A stretch of DNA of 8,930 nt from Candidatus Rokuibacteriota bacterium (GTDB lineage: Bacteria; Methylomirabilota; Methylomirabilia; Rokubacteriales; CSP1-6), in NCBI GenBank assembly GCA_003220195.1, contig QHRT01000058.1, positions 1 to 8,930 of the forward strand. The letters run 5' to 3'. The notes beneath the pieces are model-generated. The model did no database searches and was not told the DNA's origin. It saw only the letters and a program-made list of their open reading frames with translations. A program made the translations under genes and the position numbers. Positions 7,467 through 8,930 of the stretch are shown piece by piece (the stretch's first letter is position 1; the number at the start of each line of letters is the position of its first letter).

Positions 7467-8819
7467 ATGGCCGGGTTCGAATCATCGAGCGTGGAGCGCC
7501 TGGTGGACGCGAAGGGCGGGACCATCAGCCGCGAGATCTTCGTGAACGAGACGATCTATCGCCAGGAGCAGGAGCAGATCTTCTCGCGAGCCTGGCTCTT
7601 CGTCGGCCACGAGAGTCAGATCGCGCGACCCGGCGACTTCGCGGTGTCGTCGATGGGCGAGGAATCGGTGATCCTCTGTCGCGACCGCGGCGGCCACATC
7701 CACGTCTTCCTGAACTCCTGCCGGCACCGCGGGATGAAAGTCTGCCGCTACGACGAGGGCAACACGGTCGAGTTCCTGTGCCCGTACCACGGCTGGAGTT
7801 ACTCCACCGACGGCCAGCTGGTCGGCGTGCCGTATCTCGAGAATTCGGACGGCGGAGAGCTCGACACATCGCGCTGGGGGCTCATCGAGGTCGCTCAGCT
7901 CGAGAACTACAAGGGCATGATCTTCGCCACGTGGGATCGGTCCGCGCCGTCGTTTCTCGAGTACCTCGGCGGCTACAAGCTCTACTTCGACCTGCTCGTC
8001 GACGCGTGGGACGGCCGCGAGGGCGGCACCGAAGTGATCGGCGGGATCCACAAGTGGCTGATCCCGTGCAACTGGAAATTCCCCGCGGAGAACTTTTCCG
8101 GCGATCGATATCACGGCGTGAGCCACCGCTCGGTCGACATGGTCGGCCTCGGCCCCAGCGGTCAGGGCCGTCGCGACATGGGCGAGAGGAATCAATCACG
8201 CTGGCTCGACGTGTCCTTCCCGGATCGCGGTCACTCGATGATCGCGTTCTTGCGGCCGCACGATGCGCCGATCTCGCCCTCGTACGAGAACGCGCCGGAG
8301 GTCGCCGAGTATTTCCGGCGTTGCGAAGAAGAGCGCCGGCGCCGGCTCGGCGCGCACTGGCGCCTCTTCGGCGGACCCGGCACCATGTTTCCCAACGCGT
8401 CGCCGCTCGCGCGGCAGCCGCGGACGATCGCCCTGTGGAATCCGCGCGGGCCTCACCAGACCGAATGCTGGCGCTGGTACCTGGTCGACGCCGACGCGCC
8501 CGCGCCCGTGAAGAATTTCCTGCGCCAGTACTACACGCGCTACTCCGGGCCGTCGGGCCTCACCGAGCAGGACGACATGGAGAACTGGAACTACGCGCAC
8601 GCGGCCAGTCGCGGCACGATCGCGCGCCAGTACCCCTACAACTACGAGATGGGCCTCGGCCGCGCGACGCAGAGCTTCGAGGACCACGGTCTCGCGTTGC
8701 CCGGCGTGATCTGTGACGTCACGAACGCGAATGCGAGCGAGAGCAACCAGCGCGGCTTCTACGGTCGCTGGAGCCAGTTCATGGAGGCGCAGAGCTGGAC
8801 AGAGTTGATGCCGCCGTGA
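7467..8819 (+). CDS. Rieske [2Fe-2S] ring-hydroxylating oxygenase, alpha (catalytic) subunit
   Basis: Catalytic subunit of a non-haem iron oxygenase that inserts oxygen into an aromatic ring or similar substrate, using electrons from a ferredoxin/reductase. The 450-residue product has the Rieske motif Cys85-Arg-His87-X17-Cys105-Pro-Tyr-His108. The catalytic domain follows with NWKFPAENFSGDRYHGVSH: Asp213 bridges to the Rieske cluster, and His216 and His220 bind iron. The third ligand is Asp369 or Asp370 in GPSGLTEQDDMENW. Histidines are spaced H-X3-H, one residue shorter than the H-X4-H of naphthalene dioxygenase. Length and the EQDD block place it with naphthalene/biphenyl-type alpha subunits. 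The ATG at 7467 sits 6 bases after AAGGAGG; the TTG at 7461 abuts that site and cannot be the start. No beta subunit, ferredoxin or reductase gene follows. The substrate is unknown. Confidence 0.93.
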   Translation: MAGFESSSVERLVDAKGGTISREIFVNETIYRQEQEQIFSRAWLFVGHESQIARPGDFAVSSMGEESVILCRDRGGHIHVFLNSCRHRGMKVCRYDEGNTVEFLCPYHGWSYSTDGQLVGVPYLENSDGGELDTSRWGLIEVAQLENYKGMIFATWDRSAPSFLEYLGGYKLYFDLLVDAWDGREGGTEVIGGIHKWLIPCNWKFPAENFSGDRYHGVSHRSVDMVGLGPSGQGRRDMGERNQSRWLDVSFPDRGHSMIAFLRPHDAPISPSYENAPEVAEYFRRCEEERRRRLGAHWRLFGGPGTMFPNASPLARQPRTIALWNPRGPHQTECWRWYLVDADAPAPVKNFLRQYYTRYSGPSGLTEQDDMENWNYAHAASRGTIARQYPYNYEMGLGRATQSFEDHGLALPGVICDVTNANASESNQRGFYGRWSQFMEAQSWTELMPP

Positions 8820-8821
8820 GC

Positions 8822-8864
8822 GTTCCTGAAACAATCGAATCAAGATTCAATTGTTTCCAGGAAC
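8822..8864. terminator. Large AT-rich inverted repeat after the Rieske gene
   Basis: Arms 8822-8841 and 8844-8864 are complementary over about 19 pairs, with one bulged base and one C-A mismatch, around a centre of only two bases (AA). The left arm reads GTTCCTGAAACAATCGAATC. It starts 2 bases after the Rieske stop codon. A two-way terminator is the simplest reading, since a convergent gene may end at 8875. The stem is far richer in A and T than its surroundings and lacks a T-tract outside it, so a mobile palindrome or operator remains possible. Confidence 0.6.
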
Positions 8865-8874
8865 GGAGCCGGGC

Positions 8875-8930
8875 TCATCCCGGGGACCAGCCGCCCACCG
8901 ATCTGAGCAACGACTCCCAGACGCCGTTCC
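8875..8930 (-). CDS. Possible C-terminal end of a convergent gene (unidentified)
   Basis: Read on the minus strand from the right edge, one frame gives NGVWESLLRSVGGWSPG and then TGA. The sense codons have G or C at nearly all third positions, like the genuine genes here, while the other two minus frames look less coding-like. The frame stops just before the large inverted repeat, which would then serve both convergent genes. Only 17 sense codons are visible, no family is recognisable, and a non-coding end is possible. Confidence 0.3.
   Translation of the reverse strand, partial: NGVWESLLRSVGGWSPG

Noticed and set aside
7424..8716. Plus-strand open frame of 430 codons in another frame over the Rieske gene.
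   Set aside because: Overlaps the Rieske gene, whose motifs are complete; the alternative product is an Arg/Pro-rich low-complexity translation.

Overview
This window is a high-GC bacterial chromosome segment, with G or C at most third codon positions and GTG/TTG starts in use. It carries eight recognisable protein-coding genes, one of them cut by the left edge, plus weak traces of a tiny leader ORF and of a gene entering from the right edge. The mix is typical of GC-rich soil or sediment heterotrophs: a LivH-type permease, an orphan peptide-type binding protein, a Rieske dioxygenase, a VOC protein and a fused Ada. Candidatus Rokubacteria/Methylomirabilota or a deltaproteobacterial-type lineage would fit, but that is a guess from gene style. 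No tRNA, rRNA, CRISPR, transposase or phage gene was seen.

Left part (1-1000): a branched-chain amino acid ABC permease (LivH family) runs leftward off the edge. It is divergent from a secreted histidine-phosphatase family protein on the plus strand. Bases 989-1254 hold no gene. They contain a weak GC hairpin, a sequence matching the sigma-54 -24/-12 pattern, and two tandem identical-stem hairpins just upstream of the next gene.

Middle plus-strand unit (1255-4046): a FemAB/CelD-like (BioF2-type) GNAT acyltransferase is followed by a 14-helix oligosaccharide flippase of the Wzx/MOP superfamily. The junction contains a 21-bp tandem repeat. That repeat encodes a possible 26-codon ORF ending in an ATGA overlap with the flippase start, which looks like translational coupling. 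A perfect 11-bp hairpin ends this unit and faces ada.

Minus-strand unit (4110-7305): transcription order is VOC protein, then peptide/nickel-type substrate-binding protein, then (behind its own hairpin) ada, an intact fused alkyl-DNA repair protein and transcription activator.

Right part (7306-8930): a Rieske ring-hydroxylating oxygenase alpha subunit is divergent from the VOC gene across a 161-bp intergenic region. It ends at a large AT-rich inverted repeat, beyond which the tail of a convergent gene may enter. The oxygenase, VOC protein and binding protein could form a small uptake-and-oxidation module for an unknown compound. No beta subunit, ferredoxin, reductase or transporter permease for that module is visible. 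The least ordinary details are the H-X3-H spacing in the oxygenase iron site and the repeat-built leader before the flippase.
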